Shown piece after piece: positions 25,681 to 33,584 of a stretch of 64,000 nucleotides of DNA (its first letter is position 1; the number at the start of each line of letters is the position of its first letter). The DNA is from Bacillota bacterium. Lineage in GTDB: Bacteria > Bacillota > Clostridia > Oscillospirales > Ruminococcaceae. The notes beneath the pieces are model-generated. The model saw only the letters and a list, made by a program, of their open reading frames with translations, had not been told where the DNA came from and searched no databases. The stretch spans positions 744,001 through 808,000 of the forward strand of contig JAEWAB010000004.1 of assembly GCA_023391875.1 (NCBI GenBank). Direction: 5' to 3'. The position numbers were made by a program, and so were the translations under genes.

Positions 25681-26823
25681 ATGATAACATTTGATTACCT
25701 GCTGCCCACCCGATTGGTCTTCGGGCGCGGGCGGATTAACGAGCTTGGCGGTATCTGTGCCGAATACGGCAAAAAGCCGCTGATTGTTACCGGCAAGAGC
25801 AGCGCCAAAACGGGGCTGCTCGACCGTATCACGGCGCAACTCAGCGACTATGCCGTGTTTGACGAGGTCGTACAAAACCCGCTTTCCACCACTGCTGAGG
25901 CGGGGCTTGCCGTGTTAAAGCACCATGGCTGCGATATGGTACTGGCGGTAGGCGGCGGCAGCCCGATGGATACGGCCAAGGCGATTGCCTTTATGGCGAA
26001 GAATGAGGGCGACATCAACGACTATATCATGCTGCGCAAAACAGGGGAGGGCGCCCTGCCGGTGGTTACGGTGTCCACCACCGCGGGCACGGGCAGTGAA
26101 GCCAACTGCTTTGCCGTGCTCACCAACCCCGCCACCAACGACAAAAAGTCGCTCAAAAACCCCGCTATCTTCCCAAAGGTTGCGATTTTAGATCCCGAAC
26201 TGCTGACCTCGCAGCCGCCGCACATCGTAGCCTCCACAGGGTTTGACGCCTTCTCGCACAACCTTGAGGCCTATATCGCCAACCGCGCCCAGCCCATCGT
26301 AAGGATTCTGGCGGCGGAGGGCATTCGCCTGCTGTTTGAAAACCTAGAGAAGGCATATCAAAACCCCGCCGATATGGACGCGTTTGATCAGGTAATGCTC
26401 GCGAGCACACTCGGCGGCATGAGCATCTGCCTTGCGGGGGTAGGGCTGCCACACGCCATGGAGCACCCGGTGAGCGGGCTATATAACGTGGTTCATGGGC
26501 AGGGGCTTGCGGCCATTCTGCCGAAGGTGATGCGCTTTAATGCTCAGCGTGCGCCCGAGCGTCTGGCGATGCTTGCTGTTTCCACCGGCATTGCGGGTAC
26601 TTCTGCAAGTACCAATGAGGCGGTACTCGCGCTTTGCACAAAAATAGACGAGCTTCTATATAGCCTGAATCTGCGCTTTACACTCTCACAGCTCGGCGTG
26701 CTGCAAAAGGATGTGGCCTGGCTTGCCCACAACGCCATGACCCTGATGAACGCCAACGCCGTCAACAACCCATACGTCCCCACTGAGGAGGATGTATACG
26801 CCCTATTTGAAAGCTGTTTGTAA
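25681..26823 (+). CDS. Iron-containing alcohol dehydrogenase, probable 4-hydroxybutyrate dehydrogenase
   Basis: A 380-residue group III alcohol dehydrogenase. The nucleotide-binding motif is AVGGGSPMDTAKA, and the metal ligands are contributed by the segment STGFDAFSHNLEAY, by GVGLPHAMEHPVSG and by VVHGQGLA. The N-terminus FDYLLPTRLVFGRGR is typical. In this locus the likely reaction is reduction of succinic semialdehyde to 4-hydroxybutyrate, which would recycle NADH formed by the aldehyde dehydrogenase. Other aldehydes or butanol are possible, since this family is broad. TGAGGTG six bases before the ATG supports the start. Confidence 0.75.
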   Translation: MITFDYLLPTRLVFGRGRINELGGICAEYGKKPLIVTGKSSAKTGLLDRITAQLSDYAVFDEVVQNPLSTTAEAGLAVLKHHGCDMVLAVGGGSPMDTAKAIAFMAKNEGDINDYIMLRKTGEGALPVVTVSTTAGTGSEANCFAVLTNPATNDKKSLKNPAIFPKVAILDPELLTSQPPHIVASTGFDAFSHNLEAYIANRAQPIVRILAAEGIRLLFENLEKAYQNPADMDAFDQVMLASTLGGMSICLAGVGLPHAMEHPVSGLYNVVHGQGLAAILPKVMRFNAQRAPERLAMLAVSTGIAGTSASTNEAVLALCTKIDELLYSLNLRFTLSQLGVLQKDVAWLAHNAMTLMNANAVNNPYVPTEEDVYALFESCL

Positions 26824-26837
26824 AGCTGTCCGTATAA

Positions 26838-26880
26838 AGAGCAGGCTCCTTCTCCCGAGCGGGAAGAAGGGGCCTGCTCT
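26838..26880. terminator. Bidirectional terminator between convergent genes
   Basis: AGAGCAGGC (26838-26846) pairs with GCCTGCTCT (26872-26880), and CCTTCTCCC pairs with GGGAAGAAGG inside. The alcohol dehydrogenase (plus) ends 15 bp before it and the patatin gene (minus) 13 bp after it. There is no long T-run in either direction. Confidence 0.6.
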
Positions 26881-26892
26881 CGTTCTGTATAC

Positions 26893-28059
26893 TTAAATAT
26901 ATACTTCGCACCGTTTGCTGAATACCGTACATTCGGGGTCATAACAGATGCTCGTGCACTTGGCCACTTCATAGCCGTGACGCAATAATAGCTCAAAATC
27001 CGCCTCCGTGGGCTTGCTTAACGTCGTGGGGTAATCACACGCCCTTTGCGCGTCCTCGGCGGAAAGACACTGTGCAATCAGCTCCTTTTTCAACGCCGGG
27101 GGGAGCTTGCTATCCTCCACAATGTCCTGCGCACTGTTGCCGATTTTATAATACACGCCCTTTTTAGCACGCTTAAAATAATCCATGACGCTTCTGTTGC
27201 GCAAGGCCATCACCTGATCCATCGCTATCTCCAGCAGCCTTTTAAGGTTTTTGCCGGACATGTTCTTTTCCCGCGTTTTATACTCGATGGGCATAGAGGC
27301 GTTGCTTACCACCAGATAATCAATGCCTTCGCACAGGCTCCCGCCATTATCCGGCTTATAAACCGATTCCATCCCCAGATTATCGTAAACGCCGCCGTCC
27401 CACAGGTGGATGTATTTTTCCACAGTGACGGAATCGTCCTTTGAAAAATAGGATTTCTCCCATTGATATTTATCGGTTTTCATTTTGTACGGGCCGATAA
27501 AAACGGGCAGACCGGCGGATGCCGCCACTGCGTCGGCCAAAGCAATCTTGGGATTGCGGACATATCCAATCCGGTAATCGCCCATATCCTCCTGCGAAAA
27601 GCGGAACCGTTTACCCGTCTCGTAGGTCGTGCAGTTGATAAACCATAACGGATTCTTCCCTAAGTCCGTAAGATCGCCAATAAGTCCCCAATGCTTTTGC
27701 AGTATCTTTGCCATGAGGTTCACCCTTTTGTGCCACCACCATGGCGAAAAGATGAGCCGCTTAATCGCGGTATGCAGGATATCCTTGTGCAGGATAACCT
27801 TTTTCACCTTTGGAAGCACATTCTTCAGATATTCCTCGCTGGTAGGCCACCGGTGACCGTTCTGGGCGTATACCAGCCCTATACCCAAGCCGGCGCCGGA
27901 AACCGATGAGATGCGAGCAATATCCTCAAGCATGTTGTTCTCCGCCAGCCATTTCAGGGTGCCCAAGTGAAAGACGGCCGCCCTTATTCCGCCGCCCGAG
28001 AGCGTAATGCCGATTCTTCTCTGATTGTCATACACCTTAGTTATCCCCTTTGTCATCAT
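26893..28059 (-). CDS. Patatin-like phospholipase family protein
   Basis: A 388-residue protein of the patatin/cPLA2 fold. The oxyanion loop is GGGIRAA (residues 22-28), the nucleophile Ser54 is in ISSVSGAGLG, and the catalytic Asp is in LWDGGVYDNLG. The elbow is S-x-S-G-A rather than G-x-S-x-G, as in related bacterial patatins with SSVSGG. The family hydrolyses acyl esters of phospholipids or other lipids. There is no signal peptide and no clear membrane span. The start codon overlaps the PucR stop by four bases (ATGA), so the two are translationally coupled. The link between lipid hydrolysis and polyamine or GABA control is unknown. Confidence 0.8.
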   Translation of the reverse strand: MMTKGITKVYDNQRRIGITLSGGGIRAAVFHLGTLKWLAENNMLEDIARISSVSGAGLGIGLVYAQNGHRWPTSEEYLKNVLPKVKKVILHKDILHTAIKRLIFSPWWWHKRVNLMAKILQKHWGLIGDLTDLGKNPLWFINCTTYETGKRFRFSQEDMGDYRIGYVRNPKIALADAVAASAGLPVFIGPYKMKTDKYQWEKSYFSKDDSVTVEKYIHLWDGGVYDNLGMESVYKPDNGGSLCEGIDYLVVSNASMPIEYKTREKNMSGKNLKRLLEIAMDQVMALRNRSVMDYFKRAKKGVYYKIGNSAQDIVEDSKLPPALKKELIAQCLSAEDAQRACDYPTTLSKPTEADFELLLRHGYEVAKCTSICYDPECTVFSKRCEVYI

Positions 28060-29291
28060 CTGCGCTCCGCTTCCAGCAGCCGCCCGATCATCAGCGCCAC
28101 CTCCAGCCGCGTACAGTCGGAGATATTCTTTACACTCAGGCCGGTGATCTCCTCAATCTTCATAATGCGGTACTTGAGCGTGTTTTTGTGGATAAACAGC
28201 TTGTCCGAGATATCCGCCAGATTCCCGCCCGACTCTAAAAATACCTCCAGCGTATGCAGCAGGGTGGCGTTGTTTAATCGGTCGTATTCAATCACCTTAC
28301 TGAGCGTCGCGGTGTAGTAGTTCTCCAGCACCCGTTTATCGCGCACCGCAAACAGGACAGAGAAGATGCCCATGTCGCTATAAAAGTTGTAGGTGCTTTT
28401 TATCAGGCGGCATTTACCCGCCTTTAAGGCCAGCTCGGCCTCATTCAGGCTTTCGTGCATCTCGTCGAGGGAAAGGTAGGCGTTGCCGATGCCAAGGCGC
28501 AGGGTAAGCCCGGGGTAATGCCGCTCTATCTCACGCTGTACCTCGTCAAACAGCGACGTGATGAAGGCCTCGGCAGTTTCGTTGCGCGTTTGCACAAGGC
28601 AGATAAACGAATCGCTGCGCAGCATAAGGATGGGTGCCTTGCCCCTGTCCACAATCGCGTTCTGGATGGTTCGCTTGATGAACAGCTTCAGCTCCACAAT
28701 CGCATTTTCATCGATAATGCCGTGCTGTTTGAGGTAATCCGAGAAGGCGTTGATATCGGCGATGCAGATGCGCGCGGGCTTATCGGGGAGGTACCCGTAG
28801 TATTCCGCACGTGTTTGAATATGCGCCTCCAATGTGCGCTCGCCGAACAGGATGCTCACCAGAAGGTTATCGAGCGTTTTCTCTTCCATCTCCTTCATGG
28901 TAAGCGCCTGACAGATGTCCCTGCTCACCGTGACCAGTCGCGCCTCCCACGGCAGTTCAAATAGCGGGAAGGCATGCGCCTCGGCCTCCTCCAGCACCGC
29001 CCCAGGCACCTCGCGGATATACGGCCCGATGTACACCACCATGCCCGCCGCCTTTTTATCGATGAGCATGCGCACCACGTCCAGCAGCTGCCCGGGGTCG
29101 CCTTTGACGTTTAAGCCCGACACAAACACCAGCTCGCCGCCGTAAATCCAGTTCACGATCTGCCGCATGTCCTCGAGACATTCGGCGATATAAATCCAGC
29201 GCAGGGGGCGGTTAAGCCCATTCGCGCCCGCAACCACCTTTATCTCCCGCAGGGAGGGGAGGCTTAATATTTCCCCGCACATCATTGCCAT
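28056..29291 (-). CDS. PucR-family transcriptional regulator
   Basis: A 411-residue regulator. The N-terminal PucR domain starts MCGEILSLPSLREIKVVAG and contains ECLEDMRQIVNWIYGGELVF. A GGDEF-like central part follows, and the C-terminal helix-turn-helix of the PucR/CdaR type reads GGNLADISDKLFIHKNTLKY. Such regulators often control nitrogen-compound catabolism (purines, GABA, amino acids). It is the natural candidate to control the GABA aminotransferase upstream, the patatin gene it overlaps, or the polyamine genes. GAGGAC lies seven bases before the ATG, and a stable hairpin (29311-29333) lies just upstream of that site. Confidence 0.88.
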   Translation of the reverse strand: MAMMCGEILSLPSLREIKVVAGANGLNRPLRWIYIAECLEDMRQIVNWIYGGELVFVSGLNVKGDPGQLLDVVRMLIDKKAAGMVVYIGPYIREVPGAVLEEAEAHAFPLFELPWEARLVTVSRDICQALTMKEMEEKTLDNLLVSILFGERTLEAHIQTRAEYYGYLPDKPARICIADINAFSDYLKQHGIIDENAIVELKLFIKRTIQNAIVDRGKAPILMLRSDSFICLVQTRNETAEAFITSLFDEVQREIERHYPGLTLRLGIGNAYLSLDEMHESLNEAELALKAGKCRLIKSTYNFYSDMGIFSVLFAVRDKRVLENYYTATLSKVIEYDRLNNATLLHTLEVFLESGGNLADISDKLFIHKNTLKYRIMKIEEITGLSVKNISDCTRLEVALMIGRLLEAERR

Positions 29292-29310
29292 AAGCGTCCT
29301 CTTTTCACCG

Positions 29311-29333
29311 GGTACTCGCCGTAAGCGAGTACC
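29311..29333 (-). promoter_or_regulatory. Perfect inverted repeat in the PucR leader
   Basis: GGTACTCGC (29311-29319) and GCGAGTACC (29325-29333) form a nine-base perfect palindrome around a five-base loop, about ten bases upstream of the ribosome binding site of the pucR-like gene. It could be an operator (autoregulation) or an RNA hairpin. Confidence 0.45.
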
Positions 29334-29461
29334 GTTACAGGAGGGTTTATCTCAACGGATAAGCCCTATAGGTTAGCACCATCATACTATATGCGCGCCG
29401 GTAAAGTCAATAACTGGGGGTGAGCGCGGCATAGTGCATCCATTAAACACATGATAAAAAG

Positions 29462-29492
29462 AGGCTTTTAAGAGGTTTACTCTTAAAAGCCT
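29462..29492 (-). terminator. Terminator of the GABA aminotransferase gene
   Basis: AGGCTTTTAAGAG (29462-29474) and CTCTTAAAAGCCT (29480-29492) form a perfect 13-base stem, followed on the minus strand by CTTTTTAT. It lies 23 bp after the stop codon of the aminotransferase. Confidence 0.85.
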
Positions 29493-29514
29493 TACGCGTA
29501 TCCGTATACCTTAA

Positions 29515-30861
29515 TTATAGGGAAGCGGCAATCGCCTCGTCCAGTACATCCATGCCAAACTTCACCTGCTCAGGGGTCATCACCAGCGGAGGCAAAAAGC
29601 GCAAAACGTTACTGAAGATGCCCGCGCTAAGGAAGATAACCCCCTTCTTCTGCGCGTAAGCAATAATGCGCTTCACAAGGTCGGCGTCGGTTTCTTTGGT
29701 GACAGGGTCTTTCACAAACTCAATACCCACCATCGCGCCCATCCCGCGCACATCGCCGATGGCGGGATATTTCGCCTTCATCGCGCGGAGTCTCCGCATC
29801 AGGATACCGCCGATCTCGGTGGCCTTGGTACATAGGTCGTCTTGCTCGATCTTGTCTATTACCGCAAGCGCCGCCGCGCAGCCAAGGGGGCTGCCGCCGT
29901 AGGTACCGCCGATTTCGCCGGGGTTGGTGGCGTCCATAATCTCGGCGCGGCCCACCACCGCGCTTAAGGGTACGCCCGCCGCAATAGACTTTGACATCAC
30001 CATCAAATCGGGGGCGATGCCGTAGTATTCACAGGCAAAGAATTTACCGGTGCGCGCAAAGCCCGCCTGCACCTCGTCGATAATCAGCAGGATATCGTTC
30101 TCTCTGCAAATCTTCTGCAGCGCCTGATAGTACTCCTTGGGCGGCGCGATAAACCCGCCCTCGCCCTGCAGTGGCTCGGCGATCACCGCGGAAATGGTAT
30201 CCTTCGACCATTCGCCCTTGAGCAGCGTCGCGAATTTCTCAGCGCAGGCAAGGGCAAACTCCACCTCATTGTTATACCCATAGCCGTTTCGATAGTAATA
30301 GGGGGTAGGGATTTTATAGGTGTCTGCACTGAAGGGGCCGAACCCGTTTTTATAGGGCTTTACCTTGCTGGTGATCGACATCGCCATATAGGTGCGCCCG
30401 TGAAACGCGCATTCCAGCGAGACAATACCCGTCTTTTTGGTGTACTTGCGGGCAATCTTGATGGCGTTTTCCACCGCCTCGGCGCCGCTGTTCGCCAGCA
30501 TGGCGCGCTTGTCGCCGGTGATCGGCACGAGCGCGCAGAGGCGCTCTGCAAGCGCTATGTACGGCTCATACATCGCCACATGAAAGCAGGGGTGAATCAT
30601 CTTCTGTGCCTGCTCTGTGATTGCGGCAACCACCGCGTCATCGCAGTGCCCGACATTCTGTACGCCGATTGCCGCGGCAAAATCGAGGTAAACGTTGCCG
30701 TCGATATCCTTAAGCAACGCGCCCTTGGCCTCTTCGATGCAGGCTTGCAGCCCGACGCTGACCCCTTTGGCGACGCATTTATTCTTTTTTTCAAGCAGCG
30801 CTTGAGATTTCGGCCCCGGTATGGTGCCCGTGACGATGTGCGGCAGCTTCTCTTCAATCAT
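29515..30861 (-). CDS. gabT: 4-aminobutyrate aminotransferase
   Basis: About 448 residues of class III PLP aminotransferase. Lys291 in VMSKSIAAGVPLSAVVG is the Schiff-base residue. ANSGAEAVENAIKIARKYT, FHGRTYMAMSITSK and IIDEVQAGFARTG match GabT closely. It converts GABA and 2-oxoglutarate to succinic semialdehyde and glutamate. Placed near putrescine aminotransferase and the aldehyde and alcohol dehydrogenases, it completes a route from agmatine to 4-hydroxybutyrate. The ATG at 30861 (MIEEKLPHIVTGTIPGPKS) is chosen because AAAGGA lies ten bases upstream. An upstream Met at 30924 is not supported. Confidence 0.9.
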   Translation of the reverse strand: MIEEKLPHIVTGTIPGPKSQALLEKKNKCVAKGVSVGLQACIEEAKGALLKDIDGNVYLDFAAAIGVQNVGHCDDAVVAAITEQAQKMIHPCFHVAMYEPYIALAERLCALVPITGDKRAMLANSGAEAVENAIKIARKYTKKTGIVSLECAFHGRTYMAMSITSKVKPYKNGFGPFSADTYKIPTPYYYRNGYGYNNEVEFALACAEKFATLLKGEWSKDTISAVIAEPLQGEGGFIAPPKEYYQALQKICRENDILLIIDEVQAGFARTGKFFACEYYGIAPDLMVMSKSIAAGVPLSAVVGRAEIMDATNPGEIGGTYGGSPLGCAAALAVIDKIEQDDLCTKATEIGGILMRRLRAMKAKYPAIGDVRGMGAMVGIEFVKDPVTKETDADLVKRIIAYAQKKGVIFLSAGIFSNVLRFLPPLVMTPEQVKFGMDVLDEAIAASL

Positions 30862-31234
30862 TGTTGACCATTCCTTTCTTGCATAAAGCAAGGGGTATTG
30901 TTTTCGCTTAAAAACACACCCCAATTAAGCTTAAAATGTTTCACCCTCGAATCTCGGGCAAAGTGGCCGGGCAAACAACCCATTCGCCTGTGCGGTGATG
31001 AAATAAAAAACGCCATCTTATCAGCCCGTAGTGCAGGCGGATAAAACAGCGTCATTGCCCAACCGTTACCTTTTCATATAGAATAACAGATTAAAGGCGC
31101 GGGGGAAATGTCCAGAAGTACAAATTTGTTTGTTTAAAAGAATGATAGGGGAGAAATATTATATTTACTGCCGTTTGGTTAACACGTGATATATGTTCAA
31201 ATACATGGTTTGCGCCAACGAGGCATGATACAGA
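30862..31234. other. Intergenic region with no gene
   Basis: These 373 bp hold the leader of gabT. A small hairpin CTTGC/GCAAG lies just upstream of the gabT ribosome binding site. A TATAAT-like hexamer on the minus strand occurs near 31160, but no convincing -35 box accompanies it. Short open frames here have no ribosome binding site and no recognisable protein similarity. I see nothing else. Confidence 0.5.
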
Positions 31235-32257
31235 TTAAAGCGGCTTCCCGGCCAAAATCTCCTTATAATCCTGATAATTCTTCTTCAGCAGGGCGGGCGC
31301 GTCCAGATCATAGGGGCATCTTGCGGAACACTGGCCGCATTCTATGCAGTCCTCCACCTTTTTCATCATTGCTTGGCCGCTCTCCGAAAGCAGCGTCTCC
31401 ACCGGCGCGCGCCTTAGCAGCAGCGACGCTCTGGCGCACATGTTGATGACTATCCCCTGCGGGCAGGGGGAGCAGTAGCCGCAGCCCCGGCAGAAATTGC
31501 CCTGCAGCTCCTTGCGGTCCGCCTCAATGCAGGCCGTCATCTCGTCGTTCAGTGCAGGCGGGGTATGGATATATGAAAGAAATTCTTCCAGCTCGCGTTC
31601 GCGTTGGATGCCCCAGATGGGGACAAGCTGCTTAAATTGGGTCAGCCATGCGCAGGCGGCCGCGGAGTTGGTAATCAGCCCCCCGGAGAGCGCCTTCATG
31701 GCGATAAAACCCATCCCTTTTTCCTTGCAGGCCGTAACCAGTTCCAAATCCTTGTCTGTGCTAAGATAGCTCAGCGGGAACTGGAGCGTGTCGTATAATC
31801 CCGATTCTATCGCCTCCCACGCGATATTCAGGCGGTGGTTGGTAATCCCGATAAATCGTATCTTGCCCTGCCTTCTTGCCTCAAGAATAGCGTCATATAG
31901 CCCGCTTTCATCACCGGGCTTAGGGCAGAAGGCGGGGTTGTGAAACTGGTAGATGTCTATATGGTCGGTTTTGAGCATCCGCAGGCTGGTATCCAGGTCG
32001 GACCAAAACGCCTCTGCCGTTTTTGCGGGGGTTTTCGTGGCGATAACCACCTTATCCCACATCCCTGCAAAGGCCTTACCCAGCTTTTCTTCACTGTCGG
32101 TATAGCCGCGGGCGGTATCGTAAAAGGTTATCCCTCCGTCATATGCCTTTCGCAGGATATGCACCGCGTCCTCTGCGGGCACCCTCTGAATCGGCAGTGC
32201 TCCAAAACCGTTCTGCTCTATCTGTATCCCGGTGTTTCCAATTGTCATCTGCGCCAT
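31235..32257 (-). CDS. Aldo/keto reductase fused to a 2[4Fe-4S] ferredoxin-type domain
   Basis: About 340 residues. Residues 1-260 form an aldo/keto reductase barrel with the catalytic Asp and Tyr in TFYDTARGYTDSE, Lys in ATKTPAK and His in IYQFHNP. The C-terminal 80 residues carry two cysteine clusters, FCRGCGYCSPCPQG and CIECGQCSARCPYD, expected to bind iron-sulfur clusters. This fusion class is common in anaerobes, and its substrates are mostly unknown. The ATG at 32257 was chosen because AAAGGA lies eight bases upstream. The gene stands alone, with no clear operon partner. Confidence 0.88.
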   Translation of the reverse strand: MAQMTIGNTGIQIEQNGFGALPIQRVPAEDAVHILRKAYDGGITFYDTARGYTDSEEKLGKAFAGMWDKVVIATKTPAKTAEAFWSDLDTSLRMLKTDHIDIYQFHNPAFCPKPGDESGLYDAILEARRQGKIRFIGITNHRLNIAWEAIESGLYDTLQFPLSYLSTDKDLELVTACKEKGMGFIAMKALSGGLITNSAAACAWLTQFKQLVPIWGIQRERELEEFLSYIHTPPALNDEMTACIEADRKELQGNFCRGCGYCSPCPQGIVINMCARASLLLRRAPVETLLSESGQAMMKKVEDCIECGQCSARCPYDLDAPALLKKNYQDYKEILAGKPL

Positions 32258-32404
32258 GTCGTCCATCCTTTCATTTATAAAATCCGCTTCGCTTTCGTTT
32301 GGCGAGACCGGCGGCAGTCGTAAGCAAGAATAAACCTTATATAAAGATACACCTGCTGCGGCTTAGGTTTAAGTTCACTATAGCATAAACAGGGCAGAAG
32401 TGAA

Positions 32405-32435
32405 AGGACTTAAACCCGCTGGGGGGTTAAGTCCT
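32405..32435 (-). terminator. Terminator of the EamA transporter gene
   Basis: AGGACTTAAACCC (32405-32417) pairs with GGGTTAAGTCCT (32424-32435), one base bulged, and is followed on the minus strand by TTTCACTTC. It lies 50 bp after the transporter stop codon. Confidence 0.65.
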
Positions 32436-32484
32436 ACTTCATTTGACGGTATTTAAATGTATCCGAGAGCTCATGCCCACAACA

Positions 32485-33435
32485 CTATGTACCAGCGAAT
32501 TTTCTTTTCCCTTCTTGCTTCCGCTTCTCCTCCTGCCCACCGATCAGTAGCAGGCCAAGGATGATCAGCCCGCCGCCCAGCCACTGTTGCCACCCCGCGC
32601 GTTCGCCGAGAAGCGTCACCGAAAGGAGGAACGAGGTAAACGGCATCATGCCCGAGAAGGCGGCAGCGGTGTGCGCGCTGCACCGCTTGATGCCTGAATA
32701 CCACAGAATAAAGGCGAGCGCCGTTACCCCAACACCGTACCACACCAGCGCCAGCCACTTTTGCACCGAAAGGGCGGCAAGCGCTGCAGCGGGCTGCTCC
32801 AAGAGGGCAGGCCCTAAGCAGAGCAGCAGTGCCATGCCCGCCACCAGCGTGGTTTGCACGAGCGGGTTGATGGACGTCCCTTCCGCCGCGCGCAGGGTGT
32901 TCACGCGCGAGAGGATGTTAAACAGCGACTCGCAGCAGGCGGCGCCCAGTACCAGCAGGTTACCCCAAAAGTGCCCCGCCGAAAATCCGCTCGCCGCAAC
33001 CAGCACCCCCTGCAGCAGCAGTATGCCTGAAATGGTGCTGATGATGCCAAACAGGCTTCTCTTACGCACCGGTTCTTTCAGCACCACCCAAGCGAGCATT
33101 GCCGTCACGGCAGGGGTGGCGCCCGTGAGGATTCCGGCCTCCCCGGTGCTGGTATGCAGCAGACCCTGCAATAAGAACATGCGAAATAAAAAGATGCCGA
33201 TAAGCGCCTGCAAAAACGGCAGCAGCCACTCCTTGGCCGTCATGCGCCGCACCGTCCGCACAAGGTCCTTCGCGCATAGGGGCAGCAAAAACAGCAATGT
33301 AAAAAACAGGCTCACGGCAGTGATGGTAAATGTCCCGATGCTGCCTGATACGATCCTCGCCGCGATAACCGAGGTGCCCGCCAATGCAAACCCGAAGAAA
33401 AAACAGATGCGCCCAATCATTCCGTCCCGATTCAT
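32485..33435 (-). CDS. EamA-family (drug/metabolite) transporter
   Basis: About 316 residues with ten predicted membrane spans as two EamA repeats, the second including GVGVTALAFILWYSGIKRCSAH and PFTSFLLSVTLLGE. These permeases export amino acids, amines or metabolites, and the substrate cannot be told from sequence. It is divergent from a MocR regulator, an arrangement often seen, and probably its target. The ATG at 33435 has TAGGG five bases upstream. A GTG at 33441 is part of that site. Confidence 0.88.
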   Translation of the reverse strand: MNRDGMIGRICFFFGFALAGTSVIAARIVSGSIGTFTITAVSLFFTLLFLLPLCAKDLVRTVRRMTAKEWLLPFLQALIGIFLFRMFLLQGLLHTSTGEAGILTGATPAVTAMLAWVVLKEPVRKRSLFGIISTISGILLLQGVLVAASGFSAGHFWGNLLVLGAACCESLFNILSRVNTLRAAEGTSINPLVQTTLVAGMALLLCLGPALLEQPAAALAALSVQKWLALVWYGVGVTALAFILWYSGIKRCSAHTAAAFSGMMPFTSFLLSVTLLGERAGWQQWLGGGLIILGLLLIGGQEEKRKQEGKRKFAGT

Positions 33436-33486
33436 TGTCACCCTACCATTTCCCAGTTGTATGATTTATGCTATAATCATAGCAGG

Positions 33487-33569
33487 AAACTGGCCTGTTT
33501 AAAGCGCCAGTTTGATGGAATTTTGTCAGTCCAGTTGCGCTGGACTTAACTAGCTTTTTTAATCTGGAC
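33487..33569. promoter_or_regulatory. Operator-like repeats between the EamA and MocR genes
   Basis: Two inverted repeats and a direct repeat share a CTGG core: AAACTGG/CCAGTTT (33487-33493, 33507-33513), GTCCAG/CTGGAC (33529-33534, 33540-33545) and a further CTGGAC at 33564-33569, 24 bp after the previous one. MocR proteins bind repeated half-sites between divergent genes, so these are likely its operators. A TATAAT (plus) lies at 33472-33477. Confidence 0.6.
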
Positions 33570-33584
33570 ATACATGGAGGGCTT

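Noticed and set aside
30858..31055. Minus-strand frame in the gabT leader
   Set aside because: It overlaps the gabT ribosome binding site and start, has no site of its own and shows no domain features.
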